Origin: Lachnospiraceae bacterium
GTDB taxonomy: Bacteria > Bacillota > Clostridia > Lachnospirales > Lachnospiraceae
Length of the DNA: 41,637 bases
Reading direction: 5' to 3'
Assembly: GCA_017622505.1 (NCBI GenBank)
Contig: JAGAQZ010000052.1
Span: forward strand, 1 to 41,637
Shown one piece after another: positions 7,897-15,399 of this stretch; positions within the stretch are counted from its first letter, which is position 1; each line of letters starts with the position of its first letter. The translations under genes were made by a program, and so were the position numbers. The notes under the pieces are model-generated. The model saw nothing but the letters and a program-made list of their open reading frames with translations. It was not told the origin of the DNA and did no database searches.

Positions 7897-9264
7897 CTAA
7901 ATAATATTGTGTTTTCGTAATATTGTCTCAACCTTTTCGATTTTTTTATCCTTATAAGATATTTCAATCAGCTCGATATTATGTTTTTGAACATACGCCT
8001 TTTTCAGTTCATCATTTTTAACTTGAACATCGTATTGCCTATTACCACCAAACTCTTTAACAGGCATATAATGTTGTTCTCCCTGACACTCTATCAAGCA
8101 TTTAACAGAACCATCTTTATTCATTATTGCAAAGTCAAATTTCAACCTATTTGTTCCATAGTATCCGAACAAATCTGAAAAGAAGTATTCTACTCGATAA
8201 TCAATATCATTCTCTAAAAGAAGCTTATTAACTATCCATTGAAATGATGAAATCTCATGACAACCACATTCTATACCACTCCAATATCCGTGATACGCTG
8301 TTACTCCATACTGAGTAGGTGGGCTGATATGAAATTGAGAACATTTTACCATATGCTCTTTTCCACATAAGTAGCAACGACATTTATATAGTTTATATAT
8401 CATATACGAATATGCATCTTTTTTTCTCAAATCGCCCTGTGCACATCTCTCTTCATAATTATCATTTATACACTCCAAAACTTCTAGCGACTCAAAAATA
8501 TTACCCGTCAAGTCAAGATCATAATTATTGGCAAACTTTCTTCTGCCATTTTCTTTATACTTTTTTTGTTTATCTTTCCATGCCTTTACAGCTAATCCAC
8601 AATACTCTTTTAAAATATCTTCTTCACAATAAGGCTCTTTCTTCACCTTTTTGGTCCAAGATAAGTTTTCTAACCCCTTTTCTGTAACACCCTCTGAGCA
8701 AAAACGATGTCTTGTTTGCAAAAAAAATTGTTGATCAAAAAAATGTTTTTTTCCGCAATCACATTGACATTTATATAATTGACGCATGCGATAATCTTCA
8801 ATCCGTCGTTCAAAAAAATCTTCTGAATCAATATTAGAATTAGGCTTGCGTATTCCCTTAAGAAAATCTTCTTTTTCTTTTCGCAGCTCTCGTATTTTAG
8901 GTTCAACAACTTCTACTTGATAGTTATCAAAATCGCCAATGATAGTAAGGCATCCATATTTTGTTCCTACAGGTAAAGTCGCATTTTTAGGATTACATAT
9001 TGGACACTTTAAGCCAAACAAAGTTCTTCCCACAACTTCGCATCTATATTTGTGCCCATTTTCACATATCCAACCTATTATCCTAGAGGAATTGTATTCA
9101 ATTCTATTGGGTATATAACCCTCTGCATAAACTTCTGCGTTTTTTTCACAATCCAACTCTGCTATAATATCGCTCCGCACGTTTTCTACACACCATTGAC
9201 TAAGACTTTTTGTTTTTTTGCCATTTTTCATCTCCCCAAGTAATTTTATATTCCAAAGTCTCAA
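7897..9264 (-). CDS. zinc-finger protein with C-terminal PD-(D/E)XK nuclease-like domain
   Basis: A 455-residue mosaic. Residues 33-91 match the treble-clef zinc domain of the DUF4379 type (WICENGHKYRCEV...LKCPIC). Residues 99-190 hold a second cluster (YKCQCDCGKKHFF). Residues 253-335 hold a third, YKCRCYLCGKEH and ECGC. The C-terminal 110 residues resemble Vsr-like and phage homing nucleases: S340-anchored helix, EYFFSDLF, KFDFAI (D377) and CLIECQGEQHY with E392-x-Q394, then a helix ending in IELIEISYKD. It probably binds and cleaves DNA. The start may be TTG 9264 or ATG 9231, where GGGGAG touches the ATG. It follows the membrane protein gene by 26 nt. Confidence 0.7.
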   Translation of the reverse strand: MRLWNIKLLGEMKNGKKTKSLSQWCVENVRSDIIAELDCEKNAEVYAEGYIPNRIEYNSSRIIGWICENGHKYRCEVVGRTLFGLKCPICNPKNATLPVGTKYGCLTIIGDFDNYQVEVVEPKIRELRKEKEDFLKGIRKPNSNIDSEDFFERRIEDYRMRQLYKCQCDCGKKHFFDQQFFLQTRHRFCSEGVTEKGLENLSWTKKVKKEPYCEEDILKEYCGLAVKAWKDKQKKYKENGRRKFANNYDLDLTGNIFESLEVLECINDNYEERCAQGDLRKKDAYSYMIYKLYKCRCYLCGKEHMVKCSQFHISPPTQYGVTAYHGYWSGIECGCHEISSFQWIVNKLLLENDIDYRVEYFFSDLFGYYGTNRLKFDFAIMNKDGSVKCLIECQGEQHYMPVKEFGGNRQYDVQVKNDELKKAYVQKHNIELIEISYKDKKIEKVETILRKHNII

Positions 9265-9290
9265 CTCTATGCGTCAGAATATTTTATTAT

Positions 9291-9782
9291 CTACCAGGTC
9301 TTCAATTGTTCCTTATTAAAGTCATTCCCGTCTTTATCTTGCCAACTAGTAATAACTTTATATTTATTTTCACTCTGCATATGAATAATAACATGTTCCT
9401 CAAAATTATGACCTGGTTCCAATATTTCAAAAGGTGTTACTCTCTTCATTAAAATTATTTGATATTCATCAGGAATATCATAATCTACATTATATGCAGT
9501 AGCTGTACCCGAATTCCATATTTTAATTCTATATTTATCTCCGGATATTTTTACAATTCTAGCTTCAATACAAGCCTCATTCTTTTTATTCTTTTCCTGT
9601 TCTATTTTCTCCAATTCATATTTCTTAAGTTTCAAATCATACTCGTTAAGTTTTTCTTCCATCTTTTTAATCTTATTTGATTTAATCAGAGCCAACACCG
9701 ATAATAAAAAAGCAGCAATTGGCATCGCATATAAAGCAACATCTTGAATACATTCTTTAACAAACAAAACACCTTCATTCAC
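9291..9782 (-). CDS. membrane-anchored coiled-coil protein with beta-rich domain
   Basis: A 163-residue protein: one transmembrane helix (about residues 15-33), a highly charged coiled coil (about 35-68) and a C-terminal domain of about 90 residues with alternating strands (ARIVKISGDKYRIKIWNSGTA, EILEPGHNFEEHVII), reminiscent of an immunoglobulin-like or CARDB-like sandwich. Such anchors occur widely in bacterial cargo operons, but no function is known to me. The start is a GTG at 9782 with GGGAGG about 11 nt upstream. It begins 8 nt after the zinc-ribbon gene and belongs to the leftward 10060-6321 operon. Confidence 0.6.
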   Translation of the reverse strand: MNEGVLFVKECIQDVALYAMPIAAFLLSVLALIKSNKIKKMEEKLNEYDLKLKKYELEKIEQEKNKKNEACIEARIVKISGDKYRIKIWNSGTATAYNVDYDIPDEYQIILMKRVTPFEILEPGHNFEEHVIIHMQSENKYKVITSWQDKDGNDFNKEQLKTW

Positions 9783-9790
9783 AGCAAACT

Positions 9791-10060
9791 TTACCTCCCT
9801 AGTTTCTTAAGTGCCTTCTTTAACTCTTTCTCCATTTCAGCTATTGCTTCTTTTCTAATATCTTCTATATTAGCATTAATAATCTCTTCATTTTCCTCTA
9901 TTAATTCCGATTTAGTAATGATTCTTCCACAATCAGAACACTTAAATCTAGTATTATCTGGTGCATCTTTCATATCTTCATATTTTGTATCCAATGTTTC
10001 AAATTGATCATTTCCACAAACACTACAAATCAATGTCACATTTCTACTCAAGTCCTTCAT
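9791..10060 (-). CDS. small zinc-ribbon protein
   Basis: An 89-residue protein. The first half is a zinc ribbon: CSVCG at residues 12-16 and CSDCG at about 41-45, separated by a short beta segment. The second half is a long charged helix (ELIEENEEIINANIEDIRKEA...). It may bind nucleic acid or act as a small adaptor for the next gene, a membrane protein 8 nt downstream. ACGGAGGAAAAGC precedes the ATG. The first gene after the promoter at 10099-10127. Confidence 0.65.
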   Translation of the reverse strand: MKDLSRNVTLICSVCGNDQFETLDTKYEDMKDAPDNTRFKCSDCGRIITKSELIEENEEIINANIEDIRKEAIAEMEKELKKALKKLGR

Positions 10061-10098
10061 GCTTTTCCTCCGTCAAATTAAACTTTTCTGTTATATTT

Positions 10099-10127
10099 AT
10101 TATACATTCCATTTCCGCACCATTCAA
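10099..10127 (-). promoter_or_regulatory. promoter of the zinc-ribbon/membrane/nuclease/HEPN operon
   Basis: TTGAAT (10122-10127) and TATAAT (10099-10104) on the minus strand are 17 nt apart, about 35 nt upstream of the zinc-ribbon ATG. The gene order and small gaps suggest that it serves the four genes down to 6321. Confidence 0.65.
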
Positions 10128-10145
10128 TTATTAAATACATTTCGC

Positions 10146-10445
10146 CTACTCGCTCCGCACTTCTCTCCAGACATTATCCGTAGAATGATAATATATCCGA
10201 ATCACCTTCTCTACACCAAATACAACAATCTTACACTCATAAGTCTTAATCATACACCCGGACACTTCTACACCATTCCCTAGCGTATATTTTCCCGGAT
10301 GAGTCAAATCACGATATCCTTGTACCATAAACGTCTGAAATTCACCATCTTCATCCTTAACCCGAATCTTAAGTGGAATAATCCTGCCGTCCCTTGTGTG
10401 CTGACATATTACATCTATTCTGTTGTCCCGCTCTTTTACAGTCAT
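10146..10445 (-). CDS. conserved hypothetical protein, all-beta
   Basis: A 99-residue protein with alternating hydrophobic strands (IDVICQHTRDGRIIPLKIRV, FMVQGYRDLTH, MIKTYECKIVVFG, RIYYHST), probably a small beta barrel. Recognised only as a conserved hypothetical of mobile regions in Firmicutes. The ATG at 10445 is chosen because GAGG lies 9 nt before it and because the longer frame (GTG 10478) would run through the -10 box at 10467-10472. It appears to be a single-gene unit with its own promoter, ending just before the promoter of the next operon. Confidence 0.6.
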   Translation of the reverse strand: MTVKERDNRIDVICQHTRDGRIIPLKIRVKDEDGEFQTFMVQGYRDLTHPGKYTLGNGVEVSGCMIKTYECKIVVFGVEKVIRIYYHSTDNVWREVRSE

Positions 10446-10466
10446 ACCCTTATACCTCGTGCGGAT

Positions 10467-10496
10467 ATTATAGAACACTTGTTCGTATTTTGTAAA
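10467..10496 (-). promoter_or_regulatory. promoter of the 99-aa hypothetical gene
   Basis: TTTACA (10491-10496) and TATAAT (10467-10472) on the minus strand with an 18-nt spacer. The -10 box lies only about 22 nt upstream of the chosen ATG, giving a leader just long enough for the GAGG ribosome site. Confidence 0.7.
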
Positions 10497-10564
10497 GTGA
10501 TTTTCACTAAAATATGACAGACTTTTATTTCCAGTGTATCAAATCTACCCTTACCATAATTAAT

Positions 10565-10598
10565 ATCAAAACTGCCCTGCAGAACAACTCCACAGGAC
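10565..10598 (-). terminator. probable terminator of the recombination operon
   Basis: On the minus strand GTCCTG and CAGGGC (one wobble pair) enclose a GGAGTTGTTCT loop that can pair further, followed by AGTTTTGATATT. It lies about 40 nt after the DUF5688 stop. The T-run is short, so efficiency is doubtful. Confidence 0.5.
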
Positions 10599-10639
10599 AA
10601 TTTTAATAATGCTAAATCTAACGGTCGTTTGTTTTGATA

Positions 10640-11515
10640 CTAACTTACCATTCGTAACTGCTTTTCGGTTCTACCATAAAAGTAAATATTGTTTCCTAAT
10701 ACCTCATCCTCAGATACTGCTGTTTCGTTAACTTCTCTTACCATTCCAACCAGCTTCTCTTCACTGACTTCATCATTATCCGGAATAATAATCAGTTCAT
10801 GAATCGAACTGGGAAGTACATAATAGTCCGAATCCAATCTTGTTCCAATCTGCTCCATCATATTCGGGTATAACAAAGTTCCTGCACCATTTACTTTTCG
10901 TTCATTTGATAACACATACATACAATTACCAAGATCCATTTCTTCACTATCAAAAAGTTCCGCTAATACTTCTCCCATAGTCTTAAGTTGTCCGGGACAT
11001 AAGGTCGGAGTATTCTCTTTTGCCACTTTCGCTATATCTTCAAGTTGTACACCCCAATGATCCATATGCTCATTACGAATCACAATGTCTCCATTCATAC
11101 GCTCTACATGCAGATAGAAAATCATAGCCAAATCAAAGAAGTCCTGATGTGGTAACTGCGTTAACAGTTCTTCATTCATTTCCCGATTAACCAACTTGTA
11201 TAACACTATCTTTTGAGCCTTTTCCCAATCCATCATAAACCCAAGATCAAGAGACTCCTCTACATACGCCTCATAGTATAAATTGATGATTTCATCTGCG
11301 ATTTGTGCGATATTGGCATCTTCCTTTTGAAATCTTTCATAATACGATTCCAGATAAATGGTAGGAGACATATTACTGCCTTCTGCTTGAAATACTAATC
11401 CTGTGTATCTTACGGAATTATTCTTTAAAATCTCTTTTACCGTAATTTCTTTAATCCCCGGTAATAACTCTAATATTTCTTCTCTTATCTGTTCTGCAAA
11501 CTCTTTTATGTTCAT
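10640..11515 (-). CDS. DUF5688-family protein
   Basis: A 291-residue soluble protein matching the pattern I know as DUF5688: an N-terminal VRYTGLVFQAEGSNMSPTIYLESYYERF segment (broken here across residues 35-63), a middle MDWEKAQKIVLYKLVN part, and a C-terminal LPSSIHELIIIPD with a METVREVN-like helix and NNIYFYGR end. The family is common in mobile elements of Lachnospiraceae and Ruminococcaceae and has no known function. ATAAGGAGGATTAGAGT precedes the ATG. Last gene of the leftward operon, 13 nt after the Rad52-like gene. Confidence 0.8.
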   Translation of the reverse strand: MNIKEFAEQIREEILELLPGIKEITVKEILKNNSVRYTGLVFQAEGSNMSPTIYLESYYERFQKEDANIAQIADEIINLYYEAYVEESLDLGFMMDWEKAQKIVLYKLVNREMNEELLTQLPHQDFFDLAMIFYLHVERMNGDIVIRNEHMDHWGVQLEDIAKVAKENTPTLCPGQLKTMGEVLAELFDSEEMDLGNCMYVLSNERKVNGAGTLLYPNMMEQIGTRLDSDYYVLPSSIHELIIIPDNDEVSEEKLVGMVREVNETAVSEDEVLGNNIYFYGRTEKQLRMVS

Positions 11516-11528
11516 ACTCTAATCCTCC

Positions 11529-12233
11529 TTATGCTGCTTTCGTTTTTGTTTTGCTTAAACCTTCCATTGCCTTCTCATAAACTGCTATAGTCATCTCTTT
11601 TAAATCCGTTATCCCATACCGGTTTAAAACCGACTCTACGGCTACACCCGTACGTTTTAATTCACTATTGATTTTTCGGATATGGATAGCGGTCACTTTT
11701 TCAGTGGTTACCTTTTGATTCTGTGTCTTTAACTCATACACAATCTGTCCCTTTTCATTTGTAATAACAAGTCCGATGATTTCTCTCTGCTCACTATACT
11801 CAATACTCTTTACGTTAAACTTGTCATAGCAGACATATTTATCGCTCTTAGGCTGAATGGTTACCTTTCCAGCCGGAAGCCAGATAAAGGGAGCCGTATA
11901 AAGCTCCCTTCCAATACCCCAGTTTACGCAGGCACGTTTAAACGAATCTGACGCCTGGCCTTTTTCCTTTTCGGAATAACTCACACCACCTACATCCTGT
12001 TTTGCAATCCACTCTCCCTTTTGGGAGTCATACACTTCAACCGTACAATACAGATTCCCTTCAATACTCTGATGGGTTCTTTTCCAGCCAAGCGGGGTAT
12101 ATGTCTCATCCAGTATCTTCTGGTCCACGCGCGCATCTTTATACAATAACAGACTCACCCCCTTATCACTTACCGTTGCAACACGACACTCAATTTCATC
12201 TGCTCTTAATAATCGTATTTCTTTTTCTTCCAT
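11529..12233 (-). CDS. Rad52-type single-strand annealing protein
   Basis: A 234-residue protein whose core matches the Rad52/Rad22 fold used by phage annealases such as Sak. The key segment is KGQASDSFKRACVNWGIGRELY (residues 91-112, broken as two parts KGQASDSFKRAC and VNWGIGRELY), followed by PFIWLPAG. It should bind single-stranded DNA as a ring and anneal complementary strands, working with the YqaJ exonuclease encoded two genes upstream in the operon. The C-terminal 60 residues are helical and basic. AAAGGAACGGAT precedes the ATG; the start overlaps the upstream gene by 38 nt, so the two are translationally linked. Confidence 0.85.
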   Translation of the reverse strand: MEEKEIRLLRADEIECRVATVSDKGVSLLLYKDARVDQKILDETYTPLGWKRTHQSIEGNLYCTVEVYDSQKGEWIAKQDVGGVSYSEKEKGQASDSFKRACVNWGIGRELYTAPFIWLPAGKVTIQPKSDKYVCYDKFNVKSIEYSEQREIIGLVITNEKGQIVYELKTQNQKVTTEKVTAIHIRKINSELKRTGVAVESVLNRYGITDLKEMTIAVYEKAMEGLSKTKTKAA

Positions 12234-12558
12234 ATCCGTTCCTTTCTGCCGATATTAAACTCATCGACCGCTCAATCTCATCATCTACATGCATCTTCAT
12301 CTCCTCATATGCACTGTCTTCTTTCTTTAACCAGCAGTCATACAAAGACATCAATATCTGCGGTTGTTCCATCAGTCTGTGTATTGCAGACTCCGGAAGG
12401 GTATCTGTTTTCTCCAGCATAATTTCATAAAAATTGATAATCACTTCCACCATATACCCCTGATAATAGATGGACCTTTTACTCCCGCGTAATGTCCTTC
12501 TCTGAAAGTCCCTGTATTCCTTATACAATTTCTTTTTAAACTTATTCCTGATATTCAT
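12196..12558 (-). CDS. DUF3848-like small helical protein
   Basis: A 120-residue all-helical, basic protein. The middle (about residues 30-95: YQGYMVEVIINFYEIML, RLMEQPQILMSLYDCWLKK) follows the pattern of DUF3848, a family of unknown function in Clostridia elements. It lies between the YqaJ nuclease (9 nt gap) and the Rad52-like gene (38 nt overlap), so it may be an accessory factor of recombination; that is inference from position only. The ATG has an AGGAGGC-type ribosome site (GTAGGAGGCATAT). Confidence 0.55.
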   Translation of the reverse strand: MNIRNKFKKKLYKEYRDFQRRTLRGSKRSIYYQGYMVEVIINFYEIMLEKTDTLPESAIHRLMEQPQILMSLYDCWLKKEDSAYEEMKMHVDDEIERSMSLISAERNGYGRKRNTIIKSR

Positions 12559-12567
12559 ATATGCCTC

Positions 12568-13524
12568 CTACGCTACCGATAATCTTCTGTACTGACTCGC
12601 TACACAATATTCGTCATACAGAGCCTTATTGTCGCTTGCAAAACGGTTCTTATCAAAGGTTGTGGTCTTCACGGACTTCCACATAACAGTCCTATCACCA
12701 ACCTTCCCTACTTCATTATCCTGCAGATACATCTTAAGCTGATTGGTCACCGCATCCTTTTCTTCTTTTAACTTCTTTAACTGGGCCGTTAACGCATCAT
12801 AACTTTCACACAGTTCCAAAGCCTTTTCCGGTAATTCAATCACCTTACCGTTACTACTTTCATATCGCTCATTTAAAAAGGCTGATGTCGCTTCCGAACC
12901 ATCAGCCACAGGCTCCTGCATACCCAACACACAATTTTCCCAGAATTCCTTTTCCATGCTGATAATCCAGTCAATCAAATCATCATCACGATATAAGGTA
13001 TGATAATAAAAATGGTTACCACCAACCAAGGCTGCAATATATGCTTTCTTTGCACCTGTAACAGCCATATAGTGTTGTATCTGCAGAATATATTCCATCG
13101 GTACACCTCGCTCCCATACTTCCTGCTTGTACGCGCTGGCGGTCTTTGCTTCAAAGATAACCATTTCCCCGTTCTCATAAATAACCCCATCCAAGTCTGC
13201 AAGCATAAAAGGATACTCTTCACTTTGTAAGATTGCTCTCTTGGCACGGACCGTTAAGCCGGTTCTTTTCATAAATTCTTTCTTTACCACCGGTTCAAGT
13301 ACATTACCAAAGTGAGTATAATCATTCTCTGATTCGGTTACTTCCTCCTGTCCTGTTTTTTCCAGCCATAACTGAAATATGGATCTAAATTTGTTTACTC
13401 CGGCTATAACAGATACATCCGAACCTCCAATCCCTAGTGTTCGGTATTTTAGCCACTCCTGCCTTGATAAATCTTTTGTTTGTACTAATACTTTCATACG
13501 CTTTCTTTCTACATTTGCCGCCAT
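12568..13524 (-). CDS. YqaJ-family alkaline exonuclease
   Basis: A 318-residue PD-(D/E)XK nuclease of the YqaJ/lambda-exonuclease group. Visible motifs are GIGGSDVSVIAG (residues 31-42), E77 in GNVLEPVV, DLDG with D110/D112, FEAK (E125, K127) and QIQHYM (148-153). The C-terminal part has a coiled coil (about 245-270). It should resect double-stranded DNA 5'-3', producing substrate for the Rad52-type annealase in the same operon, as in phage and SXT-like recombination systems. AGGAGATTAAGATT precedes the ATG; this ribosome site overlaps the stop codon of the small peptide gene upstream. Confidence 0.9.
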   Translation of the reverse strand: MAANVERKRMKVLVQTKDLSRQEWLKYRTLGIGGSDVSVIAGVNKFRSIFQLWLEKTGQEEVTESENDYTHFGNVLEPVVKKEFMKRTGLTVRAKRAILQSEEYPFMLADLDGVIYENGEMVIFEAKTASAYKQEVWERGVPMEYILQIQHYMAVTGAKKAYIAALVGGNHFYYHTLYRDDDLIDWIISMEKEFWENCVLGMQEPVADGSEATSAFLNERYESSNGKVIELPEKALELCESYDALTAQLKKLKEEKDAVTNQLKMYLQDNEVGKVGDRTVMWKSVKTTTFDKNRFASDNKALYDEYCVASQYRRLSVA

Positions 13525-13528
13525 AATC

Positions 13529-13606
13529 TTAATCTCCTTTTTTACTAAAAATTTCGCTTAAAACAACTGCGATTGCATTAACGATTGCTACAATGATTTT
13601 CTCCAT
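13529..13606 (-). CDS. 25-aa hydrophobic leader peptide
   Basis: A very small open frame with an excellent ribosome site: AGGAGG lies 7 nt before the ATG at 13606 (another ATG at 13609 is 4 nt away). The product starts MEKIIVAIVNAIAVV, continues as an amphipathic helix and ends SKKGD. Its stop is embedded in the ribosome site of the YqaJ gene, so its translation may open that site. It could be a coupling leader, a small membrane peptide or a type I toxin-like peptide; no antisense RNA is evident. The hairpin just upstream adds to the impression of a regulatory leader. Confidence 0.55.
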   Translation of the reverse strand: MEKIIVAIVNAIAVVLSEIFSKKGD

Positions 13607-13620
13607 CATTTCACCTCCTA

Positions 13621-13653
13621 AAAATAAAAAAGGAGAACCCTTTCGGATTCTCC
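13621..13653 (-). terminator. intrinsic terminator or attenuator before the peptide-YqaJ operon
   Basis: On the minus strand GGAGAATCC-GAAA-GGGTTCTCC forms a stem with one mismatch followed by TTTTTTATTTTT. It ends the leftward operon from 15148, but the peptide gene's ribosome site starts within two bases of the T-run. No promoter fits between them, so the downstream operon must be transcribed through this hairpin. Confidence 0.8.
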
Positions 13654-13706
13654 CAAATAGTATTTTAAATATATAATCGACGCGCGGTCGGAATAAAATT
13701 TTAATG

Positions 13707-13721
13707 CCTGAATATATCAGG
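13707..13721. promoter_or_regulatory. inverted repeat, candidate operator
   Basis: CCTGA-ATATA-TCAGG is a perfect short palindrome just after the stop at 13739 and upstream of the attenuator-like hairpin. It lies where a promoter for the peptide-YqaJ operon would be expected. No regulator is assigned. Confidence 0.35.
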
Positions 13722-13738
13722 ACTTTGGTATGGCCATA

Positions 13739-14584
13739 TTAACACTCTTTGCTCAGCGCTAACCAATCCAGCACGGAATAATTAGTTACCAAAGCAATTT
13801 TAAAGTAACTCATATCAACGAATTCACTTCCACGGAAACTTTTATCATAAACATCCGTTCCATCTGCATACATAAAACTATACCAGCAACCATTACCATC
13901 TTGTTCACGAAATAAAACTCCCTTTAATGGTCTTATCATATATGGTAACTGAAACTGAACGCAATCGCCATGCTCGTACGGCAATACCGGACGTCGAAAT
14001 AAATCTTGATAGGTTTCAACAATATGCTTCCACTTCGGTTCCCTCTCAATATCAGCACCGAAGTGACACCTAATTATTTCATACTTCTCATTCACATACA
14101 ACATATGAAAATAAATAGGAACGCTTCCCGAATCAAGAACCAATTCCACCGTAAAACAATAGCAAGGTTTTTTATATGTACCTATATGCTTTAATACTTC
14201 TTCCATTGTGTTGTAACAGATTGCTTCCTGCTCAATAACATCAAATACATTTTCCAATGTAACTTCATCAGTATCATAAGCTGTATATCGGTCACAATAT
14301 ACGCTATAATGAAATGATTGACTTGAGTAACACTCTTTTGGTTTATATATCATCTGAAACATATGCTCATATAATGCAATCATTTTTTTTACCGATGCCA
14401 CATCTTCTTCAGGTATACCTTTCATAAACACTTTCATATTTTCTAATTGTAATTCCAATGACATATATGAACTAATTATAATCGCAATCATTTCATCGAC
14501 AGATAACCATTCCCTGTTCTGATAAAATTGATGGAGTTCTTCATTTCTTATCAATTGTTTTCCATAATACTTATAATAATTCAA
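13739..14584 (-). CDS. hypothetical protein of unknown function
   Basis: A 281-residue soluble, acidic, aromatic-rich protein that I do not recognise. The N-terminal third is helical (SVDEMIAIIISSYMSLELQL...), the rest appears alpha/beta with strands such as CYCFTVELVLDSG and YEIIRCHFGAD. No nuclease, protease or nucleotide-binding motif is visible. The start is a TTG at 14584: GGAGGAGC lies 7 nt upstream, and the TTG overlaps the TGA stop of the preceding gene. It is the last gene of a tight three-gene operon (15148-13739). Confidence 0.6.
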   Translation of the reverse strand: MNYYKYYGKQLIRNEELHQFYQNREWLSVDEMIAIIISSYMSLELQLENMKVFMKGIPEEDVASVKKMIALYEHMFQMIYKPKECYSSQSFHYSVYCDRYTAYDTDEVTLENVFDVIEQEAICYNTMEEVLKHIGTYKKPCYCFTVELVLDSGSVPIYFHMLYVNEKYEIIRCHFGADIEREPKWKHIVETYQDLFRRPVLPYEHGDCVQFQLPYMIRPLKGVLFREQDGNGCWYSFMYADGTDVYDKSFRGSEFVDMSYFKIALVTNYSVLDWLALSKEC

Positions 14585-14847
14585 TCTTGCTCCTCCACAC
14601 TTAATTCTTCTTCAATCAAACGCTTATCTAAATACCCATCCGCACGTTCCAAGAACTTTGCATAAAATGCTTGAAACAGGACAAGTCCTACAGTCCCTAA
14701 TACGGCACCTATAAGTGTAGCTCCTATAATGACTCCTATTGGTTTAACTATGCTACTAATATAGAAGTTATAGTAGGACAATATTGTAAACTGAAAGCAA
14801 AAATTAAATAATAAAAATAGTATTGTTCTTTTTATTCTTTTATTCAT
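14581..14847 (-). CDS. small membrane protein with two transmembrane helices
   Basis: An 88-residue protein with a basic N-terminus (NKRIKR), hydrophobic segments at about residues 6-26 and 33-62, the second Gly-rich (IGVIIGATLIGAVLGTVGLVL), and an acidic tail. Function unknown. The ATG at 14847 overlaps the stop of the preceding gene by 8 nt and is preferred over an in-frame TTG at 14868. It lies between two hypothetical soluble proteins, and may anchor one of them. Confidence 0.55.
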   Translation of the reverse strand: MNKRIKRTILFLLFNFCFQFTILSYYNFYISSIVKPIGVIIGATLIGAVLGTVGLVLFQAFYAKFLERADGYLDKRLIEEELSVEEQD

Positions 14848-15148
14848 TTTGACGCCCCGGTGACACAATTAAGTTTTTAATTCTATGATACTTATCAACA
14901 TAGTCTGTTATATTTTGTCCATTCAGAATATTAATCGCTCCAATTGCAAGCAAGTCATATCGTTCCTGCAGCTCAATTCTCGACCTTCTTCTTTTCCCTA
15001 CATCCAATGCATTATTTCCATCCAAGGTACTGGCTTTTTTGTAATATTCGTCAGCTACATTCATAGTTAACCACTCTTCATTATGTACCTTCTTTAGTTC
15101 CCGTAGTCGTTCCACTCTTTTCTTATATTCTTCTGGTTTTAATGCCAT
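14840..15148 (-). CDS. hypothetical helical protein
   Basis: A 102-residue, charged, mostly helical protein, rich in Lys/Arg/Glu (KKRVERLRELKKVHNEEW, GKRRRSRIELQERYDLL). Not recognised. TAAGGAGGATAATAT precedes the ATG. First gene of the leftward 15148-13739 operon; a hairpin with a U-rich tail lies directly before its ribosome site. Confidence 0.6.
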   Translation of the reverse strand: MALKPEEYKKRVERLRELKKVHNEEWLTMNVADEYYKKASTLDGNNALDVGKRRRSRIELQERYDLLAIGAINILNGQNITDYVDKYHRIKNLIVSPGRQNE

Positions 15149-15161
15149 ATATTATCCTCCT

Positions 15162-15210
15162 TACCAAATAAATAAGAGCTAAGAATCGGTATTTCACCTC
15201 ATCTTAGCTC
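15162..15210 (-). promoter_or_regulatory. leader hairpin with U-rich tail before the 102-aa gene
   Basis: GAGCTAAGA and TCTTAGCTC make a perfect 9-bp stem with a 17-nt loop; on the minus strand TTATTTATTT follows, then TAAGGAGG of the gene starting at 15148. No room for a promoter remains after the hairpin, so it is in the leader and could act as an attenuator. Confidence 0.55.
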
Positions 15211-15333
15211 CTATTCTACTCAAGTCTAGTCCAATAAAAGTCTCACATGGGCGATTGCATTGCAAAATCATTGATTCATTCGCAACTTATAGTATTAAAA
15301 ATATAATATATAATTACATTTGCAGAGTAATAC

Positions 15334-15367
15334 AAAAAGGATTTTGGATAGTACCCAAAATCCTTTT
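15334..15367 (-). terminator. terminator of the EEP nuclease/905-aa operon
   Basis: AAAAAGGATTTTGG and CCAAAATCCTTTT form a 13-bp stem; on the minus strand it ends with TTTTTG. It follows the 15400 stop by about 33 nt and may also stop plus-strand reading. Confidence 0.85.
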
Positions 15368-15399
15368 AATATGTACATAGCTGTAATTCAAACAATTAA

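Noticed and set aside
15162..15210. Hairpins considered as a CRISPR array or repeated mobile palindromes
   Set aside because: The stems at 13621, 15162 and 23514 differ in sequence and are single copies. No array of regularly spaced repeats exists in the window.
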